DNA from: Cyanobacteria bacterium K_DeepCast_35m_m2_023
Lineage (GTDB): Bacteria; Cyanobacteriota; Cyanobacteriia; PCC-6307; Cyanobiaceae
Assembly: GCA_016882345.1 (NCBI GenBank)
Contig: VGQR01000064.1
Location: 1-8,611 of the forward strand
Reading direction: 5' to 3'
Length of the DNA: 8,611 nt
This document shows positions 1-5,687 of this stretch, piece by piece; the stretch's first letter is position 1; every line of letters starts with the position of its first letter. The position numbers were made by a program, and so were the translations under genes. The notes under the pieces are model-generated. The model was given only the letters and a program-made list of their open reading frames with translations. It was not told the origin of the DNA and searched no databases.

Positions 1-162
1 CAACCAGCGGTCTCCCAGAGCCGGGTCGCGGCTGCCCCCCGAGAGCTCCAGCTGACGGTTGAGTCCAGCCATGGGCGGAGGCAGCTGGCCCGTGCAGCTG
101 CTCAGCAGTGTTGCCGTGGCCAGGATGATCAGCGCAGTGGCGCCGGCTGAGGGGCGGCTCAT
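1..162 (-). CDS. Lipoprotein, TolB/PD40-like, N-terminal part only (runs off left edge)
   Basis: An open frame starts at an ATG at 162-160 and stays open to base 1, giving 54 residues. The N-terminus is a lipoprotein signal: Ser-Arg near the start, a hydrophobic stretch at about residues 8-20, then the lipobox LSSC with the lipidated Cys at residue 23, so the protein should be anchored in a membrane facing the periplasm. After the Cys comes a short linker and then SRDPALGDRWL (residues 44-54). This resembles RRDPALSGNGRLL in the gene immediately upstream in the operon, so the two look like tandem paralogs and this would also be the start of a PD40/TolB-type beta-propeller. The start overlaps the upstream stop as ATGA, which implies translational coupling and fixes the start. 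The function is unknown, and most of the protein lies outside the window. Confidence 0.8.
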   Translation of the reverse strand, partial: MSRPSAGATALIILATATLLSSCTGQLPPPMAGLNRQLELSGGSRDPALGDRWL

Positions 163-725
163 GGTGCCGGATTGCTGCTGCGCAGCCCACCGGGCCGGTC
201 CGGTTCAAGCAGCCCTGTCAGGGTGAACACCTGAACGCGTTGCTGTCCGTTCTGCACCAGTTGCAGAGCCAGTTGCTGACCATCGGGAGCAAGGCTCAGC
301 CGTTCGAGCACAGCGCCGGGCGGAGGCGGCACCCGCAAGAGCTGGTCGCTGAGACGGTCTTCGATCGCAGCGATCGGCCGTTGCCCTTCGTGGAGCAGCA
401 CCGCCACATAGCGGCCGTTCCAGCTCAGGGAGGGGGAGCGGTGCGGTCGATGGCCGCGCAGGTGGCGCAGCGGCAACCGGCGTCCTGACGGTTGTTCCTG
501 CAACACAAGGGTGCTGTGCCCGTTGGACTCAACAATGCTGGCCAGCAAGCGACCATTGCCGCTTAACGCCGGATCGCGCCGTTGCTCAGCACCAAGGGCA
601 CTGGTTTTGGGCGCTTGCCGCCTGAAGCCAGCGCTCCAGAGCCCAGAGGCGTCACAGCCAAAAAGCCCAAGCAATGCCGCCGCTGCTGCGAGCCAGGGGA
701 CGGACCCAGTCGGTTGCCGGGTCAA
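159..725 (-). CDS. Small lipoprotein with TolB/PD40-like beta-propeller motifs
   Basis: This is a 188-residue protein. The N-terminus (Arg3, hydrophobic residues 12-22, lipobox LFGC with Cys24) is a lipoprotein signal peptide, so the mature protein should be a membrane-anchored periplasmic lipoprotein. Three motifs resemble PD40/WD40-like propeller blades of the TolB family: residues about 50-64 (RDPALSGNGRLLASI), 96-111 (RSPSLSWNGRYVAVLL) and 141-156 (ERLSLAPDGQQLALQL). Three blades are too few for a full six-blade TolB propeller, and no TolB N-terminal domain is present, so this is not an orthodox TolB. The start must be the TTG at 725-723: the codon just upstream is the in-frame stop of ycf66, and the signal peptide needs this N-terminus. 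It lies between ycf66 and a paralogous lipoprotein gene that it overlaps by 4 bp. Its binding partner is unknown. Confidence 0.8.
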   Translation of the reverse strand: MTRQPTGSVPWLAAAAALLGLFGCDASGLWSAGFRRQAPKTSALGAEQRRDPALSGNGRLLASIVESNGHSTLVLQEQPSGRRLPLRHLRGHRPHRSPSLSWNGRYVAVLLHEGQRPIAAIEDRLSDQLLRVPPPPGAVLERLSLAPDGQQLALQLVQNGQQRVQVFTLTGLLEPDRPGGLRSSNPAP

Positions 726-1679
726 TCAGTCGTCAAAGCGGGAACTGTTGTCGCGGGGCCTGGGGCTGCGGTCGGTCGTGGAATTGTCGGCCGCTGAACC
801 CTTGCTTGCAGAGCGAGGCGACTGGGCCACAGGTTTGAAGTCGGCATCGCTGATGTCGCTGCTGGTGGGCGGACGCGCGTTGCTGCGCAGTGGTTCGCCC
901 ATCGGGGCGCGGGAGGCCATACGGGACGAACCTGAGCCGGTGGGGGTCAGCGCATCGCTGCCGGTGGCGGGTCCGCGGCGACTCGAGCGAGGCATGGAGC
1001 CCTCTTCGGGACTGGGGCGGCTGCTGCGTCTGGTTTCAGAACGGTCGTCGCGGGCCCGGCGTCGAGCACCAAAGTAGCTGCTGCGGTCGTTGACTGCCCC
1101 GCTGCTGCCGCTGGCGCTGTAGCGCGATGGCCCGCGTTCGCTGGGGGAATCAGCATCCCATTCAGCAGACGAAACGGAGGAGCGCTCTTGACGGCTGGCC
1201 GCTCGCTCGGGAATGGCAGCCCTACTGGGGCGGCGGGGTCGGTAAAACTCATCGGCTTCGTCGTCCTCCGGTTGCGAGCGGATGCGCCGGCGGATCGGCT
1301 GAGGTTCGTCAAAGCGATCGACGGCTGAATCCCAGGGACGACCGCCCATCTGGGGCCGATAGGGTCCCGCCGGCTCCTCGTCATCGAAGTACGAGGAACG
1401 CCGGGCCTGTTCGGTGGTGACGCCCCGCAGCCGCACGCTCTCGTAGGCAAAGAACACCGTGGTGCCGGCCAGCAGAAACTGGCCGAATTGCAGGATCGGA
1501 TCGAGCCGCCAGCCCTGAAAAAACAAAATGCCGCCGCAGAGCAAGCCCACGGCGGCAAAAAAAACGTCGTAATCGCGGGCCAGAGCAGGTTTGAAACTGC
1601 GCATAAAATACAGCAGCGCCCCGCCGACGGCGAGCACGATGCCCACGATGCTGGCCCAGTTGAGACTGGCGTTAACCAC
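726..1679 (-). CDS. ycf66: Ycf66 family membrane protein with long disordered tail
   Basis: This is a 317-residue protein. The N-terminal third matches the Ycf66 family of cyanobacteria and some plastids. It has about three membrane segments at residues 9-26, 39-57 and 63-82, with a conserved-looking start (MVNASLNWASIVG) and a LYFMRSFKPALARDYD loop. From about residue 90 to the end the chain is low complexity and rich in Arg, Ser, Asp, Glu and Pro, so it is probably disordered. RSSYF occurs twice (94-98 and 199-203), and the protein ends in SSRFDD. The GTG start at 1679-1677 is supported by an in-frame TGA three codons upstream; I see no strong ribosome binding site. psbX lies 63 bp upstream on the same strand, and the stop directly abuts the next gene. 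The biochemical role of Ycf66 is not established; a thylakoid location is inferred from the family and from the psbX neighbour. Confidence 0.88.
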   Translation of the reverse strand: MVNASLNWASIVGIVLAVGGALLYFMRSFKPALARDYDVFFAAVGLLCGGILFFQGWRLDPILQFGQFLLAGTTVFFAYESVRLRGVTTEQARRSSYFDDEEPAGPYRPQMGGRPWDSAVDRFDEPQPIRRRIRSQPEDDEADEFYRPRRPSRAAIPERAASRQERSSVSSAEWDADSPSERGPSRYSASGSSGAVNDRSSYFGARRRARDDRSETRRSSRPSPEEGSMPRSSRRGPATGSDALTPTGSGSSRMASRAPMGEPLRSNARPPTSSDISDADFKPVAQSPRSASKGSAADNSTTDRSPRPRDNSSRFDD

Positions 1680-1742
1680 GCGGTGTCACCGTGGCATGTG
1701 TCAATTCAGTTTAGGGACCGGACACCGACTCCACCCAGCTTT

Positions 1743-1865
1743 TCAGAGCTTGCGGTCGACCCGGTCGTTCTGGCTGATCAGGATCAGGGCCACGGTGATG
1801 GGCACCACCACAATCACGGCTCCCCAAACGAGGCTGCTGAGGAAGTTGGCGAGGGATGGGGTCAT
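1743..1865 (-). CDS. psbX: Photosystem II protein PsbX
   Basis: A 40-residue protein starts at the ATG at 1865-1863 and ends at the TGA at 1745-1743. It begins [20 protein letters not shown], followed by a hydrophobic continuation and the polar end [11 protein letters not shown]. This is the characteristic PsbX sequence: a single membrane helix (about residues 10-30) preceded by a short lumenal N-terminus and followed by a charged stromal end. Length (about 39-41 residues) and sequence match the family closely. PsbX is a small peripheral subunit of the PSII core near cytochrome b559 and has been linked to plastoquinone exchange at the QB site. It leads the minus-strand run psbX-ycf66-lipoproteins and is divergent from the yggT-like gene, with 91 bp between the two starts. 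The ribosome binding site is weak, with only AGG two bases before the ATG. Confidence 0.95.
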   Translation of the reverse strand: MTPSLANFLSSLVWGAVIVVVPITVALILISQNDRVDRKL

Positions 1866-1877
1866 GGCCTGTCGAGC

Positions 1878-1886
1878 TGTATAGCA
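1878..1886 (-). promoter_or_regulatory. Possible extended -10 promoter of psbX
   Basis: On the minus strand, TGCTATACA occupies 1886-1878: TATACA matches the -10 consensus at five of six bases and carries the extended TGn element. No good -35 hexamer lies at the usual distance. If used, transcription would start around 1871-1872, leaving a leader of only about six bases before the psbX ATG. That is unusually short, so the true promoter could instead lie further upstream. Confidence 0.3.
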
Positions 1887-1956
1887 GCGAACCGTGGGCC
1901 GATCTTAGGCAGCGATCACCGCTTCCTAGGCTCAGACGTCATTTGCTTAGAGGTTT

Positions 1957-2259
1957 GTGACGGCCCTGTCTTTGGTTCACCTTGGCCTGGGTCTGCTGCT
2001 GGCGGCTTGGACCCTGTTGTTTCTGTTTCGGATCGTGCTCACCTGGTATCCCCAGGTGGATCTGAGCAAGGGAGCCATGCGCCTGATCGGTGGGCCCACC
2101 GAGCCGTTGCTTGTGCCAACCCGGCGCCTGATCCAGCCGATCGGAGGCGTCGATGTGACCCCGGTGGTGTGGGTTGGGCTGATCAGCCTGCTGCGCGAGT
2201 TACTCGTCGGTCAGCAGGGGTTGCTGACCCAGGTTTTGCAGAGGCAGCTGGTGGCCTGA
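1957..2259 (+). CDS. YggT family (Ycf19-like) membrane protein
   Basis: This is a 100-residue protein starting at GTG 1957, with AGAGG at 1949-1953 as a closely spaced ribosome binding site (3 bases). There are two hydrophobic segments, about residues 6-28 and 66-86. Between them are the family signatures RIVLTWYP (25-32) and TEPLLVPTRRLIQPIGGVD (48-66), diagnostic of YggT/Ycf19. In cyanobacteria and plastids this family occurs in thylakoid or plasma membrane. Relatives are implicated in nucleoid or thylakoid organisation and cytochrome b6 maturation (CCB3), but the exact job of this short form is not known. It is divergent from psbX and converges on accC, with 68 bp between the two stops. 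Its own promoter could not be picked out in the 91-bp divergent gap. Confidence 0.88.
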   Translation: MTALSLVHLGLGLLLAAWTLLFLFRIVLTWYPQVDLSKGAMRLIGGPTEPLLVPTRRLIQPIGGVDVTPVVWVGLISLLRELLVGQQGLLTQVLQRQLVA

Positions 2260-2270
2260 ACGTGCAGGCC
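2253..2270 (+). terminator. GC-rich hairpin at the 3' end of the yggT-like gene
   Basis: GGCCTG (2253-2258) and CAGGCC (2265-2270) form a perfect 6-bp inverted repeat with a 6-base loop; the left arm overlaps the stop codon. A T4 run occurs 12 bases after the stem, too far for a classical intrinsic terminator. It sits in the gap where the yggT-like gene and accC converge. It could act as a weak terminator or 3'-end stabiliser. Confidence 0.35.
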
Positions 2271-2327
2271 CCATGCAGCAGGTTTTGACCCGGGCTCAGC
2301 TCCAGGACCACTTGGCCCCGGCACGCT

Positions 2328-3680
2328 TCAGCTCTTGGGCAACATCTCCTGCTCGACAAATTTGGTGTGCACGTCGCCCCGCTGGAATTCGGGCCGATCG
2401 AGCAGGGAGAGGTGGAAATCGATCGTCGTGGGAATGCCGGTGATCGCGCATTCCGACAGTGCCCGCCTCAGACGCTTGAGGGCATGGTCACGGTCGATGC
2501 CCCAGACGATCAGCTTGCCGATCAGGGAGTCGTAGAAGGGCGGGATTTCGTAACCCGTGTACACGTGGCTATCAACCCGGACGCCCGGTCCACCCGGCGG
2601 TAGCCAGCCGGTGATCTTGCCTGGGGCGGGCCTGAAGTTCTGGCGTGGATCCTCGGCGTTGATGCGCACCTCGATGGCGTGGCCCGTGAGGCTGATGTCG
2701 CTTTGCTTGACACTGATCGGCTCGCCACCGGCAATGCGCAATTGTTCGGCAATCAGGTCAACCCCCGTCACCACTTCGGTGACCGGGTGCTCGACCTGGA
2801 TGCGCGTGTTCATTTCCATGAAATAGAACGCGCCGCTGCGGTCCACCAGAAACTCCACGGTGCCGGCCCCCTCGTAGCCGATGCTGCGGGCTGCAGCCAC
2901 GGCGGCGTCGCCCATTTGCCGGCGCAGTTCGGGGGTCACGGCTGTGCTGGGGGCTTCTTCCAGCAGCTTCTGATGGCGCCGCTGAATCGAGCAGTCGCGC
3001 TCGCCCAGGTGCACGACGTTGCCGTGACGGTCGGCCAGCACCTGCACTTCCACGTGCCGGGGCCGATCGACGAATTTCTCCATGTACAGGCCCGGATTGC
3101 CGAAGGCGGCTTCGGCCTCACCCTGGGCGGCTTTGAACAGGCTCTCGAGCTGATCGGCGGTCTGGACCAGACGCATGCCACGGCCGCCGCCGCCGGCGGT
3201 GGCCTTGATCATGACCGGATAGCCCATGCGCTCGGCCAACGCCGCAGCTTGAAGACGGTCTTCCAGCAGGCCCTCACTGCCCGGGATGGTGGGAACCCCC
3301 ACCTTTTGCATGGTGGCCTTGGCGGTCGATTTGTCGCCCATCGAGCGGATCGACTCGGGCGAGGGGCCGACAAAGGTCAGGCCATGGTCCTGGCAAATTT
3401 CGGCGAAGCGATCGTTCTCGGCCAAAAAGCCGTAGCCGGGATGAATCGCATCAGCACCGCGGGAAATGGCCGCCGCGATGATGTTGGGGATGTTGAGGTA
3501 GCTCTTGTTGCTGGGTGCCTCGCCCACGCAGACGGCCTCGTCGGCCAGCTGAACGTGCAGCGCATTGCGGTCAACGGTGCTGTAGATCGCGACTGTGGCG
3601 ATGCCGAGTTCCCGGCAGCTGCGCAGAATCCGAAGGGCGATTTCGCCTCGGTTGGCGATCAGCAGTTTGCCGATGGGCAT
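2328..3680 (-). CDS. accC: Biotin carboxylase subunit of acetyl-CoA carboxylase
   Basis: AccC carboxylates the biotin carried on AccB using ATP and bicarbonate, the first half-reaction of acetyl-CoA carboxylase and the committed step of fatty-acid synthesis. At 450 residues it has the usual stand-alone AccC length. The N-terminal biotin carboxylase domain begins [14 protein letters not shown] (5-18). The ATP-grasp domain carries Lys117, Lys159, the glycine-rich loop GGGGRGM (163-169), His209 and Lys238. The catalytic stretch includes Glu276, Glu289, Asn291, Arg293 (in [14 protein letters not shown]), Gln295 and Glu297; Arg339 lies in EVRINAEDP. All expected active-site residues are present. 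There is no biotinyl or carboxyltransferase domain, so it works with separately encoded AccB, AccA and AccD. The ATG at 3680 gives the standard N-terminus, although no clear ribosome binding site precedes it. It is divergent from tRNA-Leu and convergent with the yggT-like gene. Confidence 0.97.
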   Translation of the reverse strand: MPIGKLLIANRGEIALRILRSCRELGIATVAIYSTVDRNALHVQLADEAVCVGEAPSNKSYLNIPNIIAAAISRGADAIHPGYGFLAENDRFAEICQDHGLTFVGPSPESIRSMGDKSTAKATMQKVGVPTIPGSEGLLEDRLQAAALAERMGYPVMIKATAGGGGRGMRLVQTADQLESLFKAAQGEAEAAFGNPGLYMEKFVDRPRHVEVQVLADRHGNVVHLGERDCSIQRRHQKLLEEAPSTAVTPELRRQMGDAAVAAARSIGYEGAGTVEFLVDRSGAFYFMEMNTRIQVEHPVTEVVTGVDLIAEQLRIAGGEPISVKQSDISLTGHAIEVRINAEDPRQNFRPAPGKITGWLPPGGPGVRVDSHVYTGYEIPPFYDSLIGKLIVWGIDRDHALKRLRRALSECAITGIPTTIDFHLSLLDRPEFQRGDVHTKFVEQEMLPKS

Positions 3681-3751
3681 CCGCAGGGGGGCTGGAGTCA
3701 GCGCTCAGGGCCGCAGCGGACTGTATCAGCGCTCACCGAGCCCATCGGCCT

Positions 3752-3780
3752 GTGACGGTGGACGGGTCTATGGGTATATT
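3752..3780 (+). promoter_or_regulatory. Promoter of tRNA-Leu (and probably the downstream genes)
   Basis: GTGACG (3752-3757; four of six to TTGACA) and TATATT (3775-3780; five of six to TATAAT) are separated by exactly 17 bases. Transcription would begin near 3787, about 27 bases before the mature tRNA 5' end, leaving a short leader for RNase P to remove. No other promoter is visible before the glycosyltransferase-like gene, so this one may serve tRNA-Leu, that gene and msrB together. Confidence 0.65.
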
Positions 3781-3813
3781 GCTGCCTTGGAACGGCTGCG
3801 GCCGTCCGGCCAC

Positions 3814-3895
3814 GCGGATGTGGTGGAATTGGTAGACACGCACGTTTGAGGGGCGTGTGGCTTTGGCCTTGCGAGTTCAAGTCTCGCCATCCGCA
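3814..3895 (+). tRNA. tRNA-Leu (anticodon GAG)
   Basis: This is an 82-nt class II tRNA. The acceptor stem GCGGATG (3814-3820) pairs perfectly with CATCCGC (3888-3894), with A3895 as discriminator. The D arm contains GTG-GAATTGGTAGA-CAC. The anticodon stem is CACGT/GCGTG (3841-3845 and 3853-3857, one T-G pair) and the loop TTGAGGG puts the anticodon GAG at 3848-3850, decoding CUC and CUU. The variable arm (3858-3870) folds as GGC-TTTG-GCC, as expected for leucine tRNAs. The T arm GCGAG-TTCAAGT-CTCGC is canonical. CCA is not encoded: the discriminator is followed by T6. No intron is present. The next gene begins 10 bases downstream. Confidence 0.97.
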
Positions 3896-3905
3896 TTTTT
3901 TCTTA

Positions 3906-5147
3906 ATGCCCAGCGCAGAAGCCCCGGCCACTGTCGTGCTGGTGAGCAACGGGCCCGGGGAGCTGAGCACCTGGGTTCGACCGATAGCCGAGCGTCTGCA
4001 CCAGACCTTGCCGCTGCCGTTGCAGCTCGTGTTGGTGCCCTGCCCCAACGCCACTGGCGTCGAACACCGCGTCGCGGCCGCCTGGGGATTGTTTGAGCGC
4101 ATCGTGCCAGCGCGCCACTTCTGGAGCCTGCTGCTGCGGCCGAGCCGCTATGGGTCCTGGCCGGCGCGCGGCCTGGTGGTTTTCCTGGGTGGGGACCAGT
4201 TCTGGACGGTCTTGCTCTCAGCTCGTCTGGGGTACCGACATCTGACCTATGCCGAATGGGTGGCGCGTTGGCCGCAGTGGAATGACCGTGTGGCTGCGAT
4301 GGGCCCAGCAGCGGCGCACCGGTTGCCCATGCGCCTGCAGTCGCGCTGCACCGTGGTGGGCGATCTGATGGCCGACCTCTCGGTCAGTGCGCGCTCCAGT
4401 GCCCCCTTGCCCCCAGGTGAATGGATCGCCCTGTTGCCCGGGTCCAAGCGCGCCAAGTTGCAGGTCGGTATGCCGTTTCTGCTCGAGACTGCCGATCGTT
4501 TGGCGGCCCTGCGCCCTGGGTGCCGTTTTCTGTTGCCGGTGGCTCCCACCACCAGTCCCGCAGAACTGCTGGCCTACAGCGGCGCGGCCAATCCACTGCA
4601 ACGGCATTACGCCAGTGGCGAGCCTCGCCTCGAGGCGGCGTCGGGCCCCTGCCTGGTCACTCCAGCCGGAACTCGCATCGATTTGCATGCTGAGCATCCA
4701 GCCCATGGGGCCTTGAGCCAGTGCCAGCTGGCCTTGACCACCGTGGGGGCCAACACCGCCGAGCTCGGCGCCCTGGGGGTGCCGATGATCGTGCTGGTTC
4801 CCACCCAGCACCTGCAGGTGATGCAGGCCTGGGACGGGGCCCTGGGGCTGGTCGCCCGTCTGCCACTGTTGCGTTGGTTGCTGGGGCTGGCGCTGACCGC
4901 CTGGCGCATGCGACATCGCGGCTTCCTGGCCTGGCCCAACATTGCGGCCCAGCGCCCTGTGGTGCCCGAGCGGGTCGGGGCGATCACCCCGGCCCAGATT
5001 GCTGCCGAAGCGGCCGACTGGCTGGCCCATCCGGCGCGTCTGGCGGGCATGCGCAACGATTTGCGCAGCCTGCGCGGCCAACCCGGTGCCGTGGCCGCCA
5101 TGACCCAGCTGGTGCAGGAGCTGCTGCCGCCGCCCCGGTCTGCCTAG
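3906..5147 (+). CDS. LpxB-related GT-B glycosyltransferase-like protein (cyanobacterial type)
   Basis: This is a 413-residue protein from the ATG at 3906. The open frame extends upstream through the tRNA, but translation from there is implausible. It resembles lipid-A-disaccharide synthase (LpxB) in layout: an N-terminal Rossmann-like half with VLVSNGPGE (11-19), in place of the LpxB GExSGD loop, and [10 protein letters not shown] (90-99); a middle VGDLMAD (151-157) and [10 protein letters not shown] (176-185), like the LpxB nucleotide-site LLPGSR motif; and a C-terminal [20 protein letters not shown] (277-296), like the LpxB donor-binding loop. It belongs to a cyanobacterial family annotated as LpxB-related. 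It differs at LpxB signature positions, so donor and acceptor are unknown and it should not be called LpxB. A role in an envelope or thylakoid glycolipid is only an inference. It lies 10 bases after tRNA-Leu with no ribosome binding site, and 25 bp before msrB. Confidence 0.85.
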   Translation: MPSAEAPATVVLVSNGPGELSTWVRPIAERLHQTLPLPLQLVLVPCPNATGVEHRVAAAWGLFERIVPARHFWSLLLRPSRYGSWPARGLVVFLGGDQFWTVLLSARLGYRHLTYAEWVARWPQWNDRVAAMGPAAAHRLPMRLQSRCTVVGDLMADLSVSARSSAPLPPGEWIALLPGSKRAKLQVGMPFLLETADRLAALRPGCRFLLPVAPTTSPAELLAYSGAANPLQRHYASGEPRLEAASGPCLVTPAGTRIDLHAEHPAHGALSQCQLALTTVGANTAELGALGVPMIVLVPTQHLQVMQAWDGALGLVARLPLLRWLLGLALTAWRMRHRGFLAWPNIAAQRPVVPERVGAITPAQIAAEAADWLAHPARLAGMRNDLRSLRGQPGAVAAMTQLVQELLPPPRSA

Positions 5148-5172
5148 GGTTTCGCCAGCCTGTTGTGCTGTG

Positions 5173-5607
5173 ATGGCCGATTCATCCGATTCCTCTGCCT
5201 GCGGTCTGCCCAGCGGCTTGGCCCGCAGCCTGGATCAAGAGGCCTGGCGCGATCGGCTGACCCCTGAGCAGTTTGCGGTGACCCGACAGGGCGGCACCGA
5301 GCGCGCTTTTAGCGGCGCCTATTGGAACCACAAAGCCAGCGGGACGTACCACTGCATCTGTTGCGGAGCACAGCTGTTCAGCTCGACGACCAAGTTTGAT
5401 TCGGGCACCGGCTGGCCCAGTTTCTGGGATGGGGTCAGCACTGCTGCGATCACCACCCTTGAGGACCGCAGCCACGGCATGGTCCGCACCGAGATCCGTT
5501 GCAGCAACTGCGACGCCCATCTGGGCCATGTGTTCAACGATGGCCCGGCGCCGACCGGACAGCGTTACTGCGTCAATTCGTTGTCACTGGAGTTCAGGGG
5601 CCGCTGA
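5173..5607 (+). CDS. msrB: Peptide-methionine (R)-S-oxide reductase MsrB
   Basis: MsrB reduces methionine-R-sulfoxide in oxidised proteins, normally with electrons from thioredoxin, in the cytoplasm. The 144-residue chain from ATG 5173 (a GTG at 5170 is in frame just before it) has the full SelR/MsrB fold signature: [21 protein letters not shown], zinc-binding pairs Cys61/Cys64 (CICC) and Cys110/Cys113 (CSNC), GTGWPSF (78-84), HLGHVF (116-121) and [11 protein letters not shown] with the catalytic Cys133. The position that is Cys in GCGWPSF-type MsrBs, where it resolves the sulfenic acid, is Thr79 here. Cys63 or direct reduction by thioredoxin may serve instead (inference). It follows the glycosyltransferase-like gene by 25 bp on the same strand, probably co-transcribed, and converges on the PRC-barrel gene. 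No clear ribosome binding site was found. Confidence 0.95.
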   Translation: MADSSDSSACGLPSGLARSLDQEAWRDRLTPEQFAVTRQGGTERAFSGAYWNHKASGTYHCICCGAQLFSSTTKFDSGTGWPSFWDGVSTAAITTLEDRSHGMVRTEIRCSNCDAHLGHVFNDGPAPTGQRYCVNSLSLEFRGR

Positions 5608-5633
5608 GGGGCGGAGCTGCGCGCGTCCTCAGC
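5603..5633. terminator. Hairpin between convergent msrB and PRC-barrel genes
   Basis: GCTGAGG (5603-5609) and CCTCAGC (5627-5633) form a perfect 7-bp inverted repeat with a 17-base interior that can itself pair as GCG (5611-5613) with CGC (5622-5624). The left arm contains the msrB stop codon. No T-tract follows on either strand, so this is not a textbook intrinsic terminator. Its place between converging genes suggests a two-way 3'-end structure. Confidence 0.35.
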
Positions 5634-5650
5634 AAAATCGTCGGCTCCGG

Positions 5651-5687
5651 GATTGGCTGTCACCAGGGATTGGCTGTCACCAGGGAT
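5651..5687. repeat. 17-bp tandem duplication across the PRC gene stop
   Basis: The unit GATTGGCTGTCACCAGG occurs twice head to tail, at 5651-5667 and 5668-5684, followed by a further GAT. The second copy contains the last codon and stop (TGG TGA on the minus strand) of the PRC-barrel gene, and the first copy repeats the same sequence in the 3' untranslated region. Two identical copies suggest a recent slippage duplication. Confidence 0.9.

Noticed and set aside
1311..1330. GCGATCGA here and similar GCGATCG runs elsewhere as HIP1 repeats
   Set aside because: None that I found completes the palindrome GCGATCGC. The absence is more useful as a lineage hint than as a feature.
1699..1704. Perfect TTGACA on the minus strand as a -35 box for ycf66
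   Set aside because: At 17 bases downstream the sequence is GCGTGG and overlaps the ycf66 start codon, so no -10 box or leader is possible.
2273..2327. Possible small gene starting ATGCAGCAGGTT in the yggT-accC gap
   Set aside because: The frame runs into the antisense of accC, has no ribosome binding site and no recognisable product.
2679..3755. Plus-strand open frame of 358 codons opposite accC
   Set aside because: accC has all its catalytic motifs on the minus strand. The antisense product resembles no family I know and its length follows from high GC and codon bias.
3846..3905. Upstream extension of the LpxB-like reading frame through tRNA-Leu
   Set aside because: The extra 20 codons lie within the tRNA; the family-like N-terminus begins at the ATG at 3906.
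4218..5081. Minus-strand open frame of 287 codons opposite the LpxB-like gene
   Set aside because: Shadow frame. The plus-strand reading has recognisable glycosyltransferase motifs, whereas this product is Gly/Gln-rich without a fold signature.
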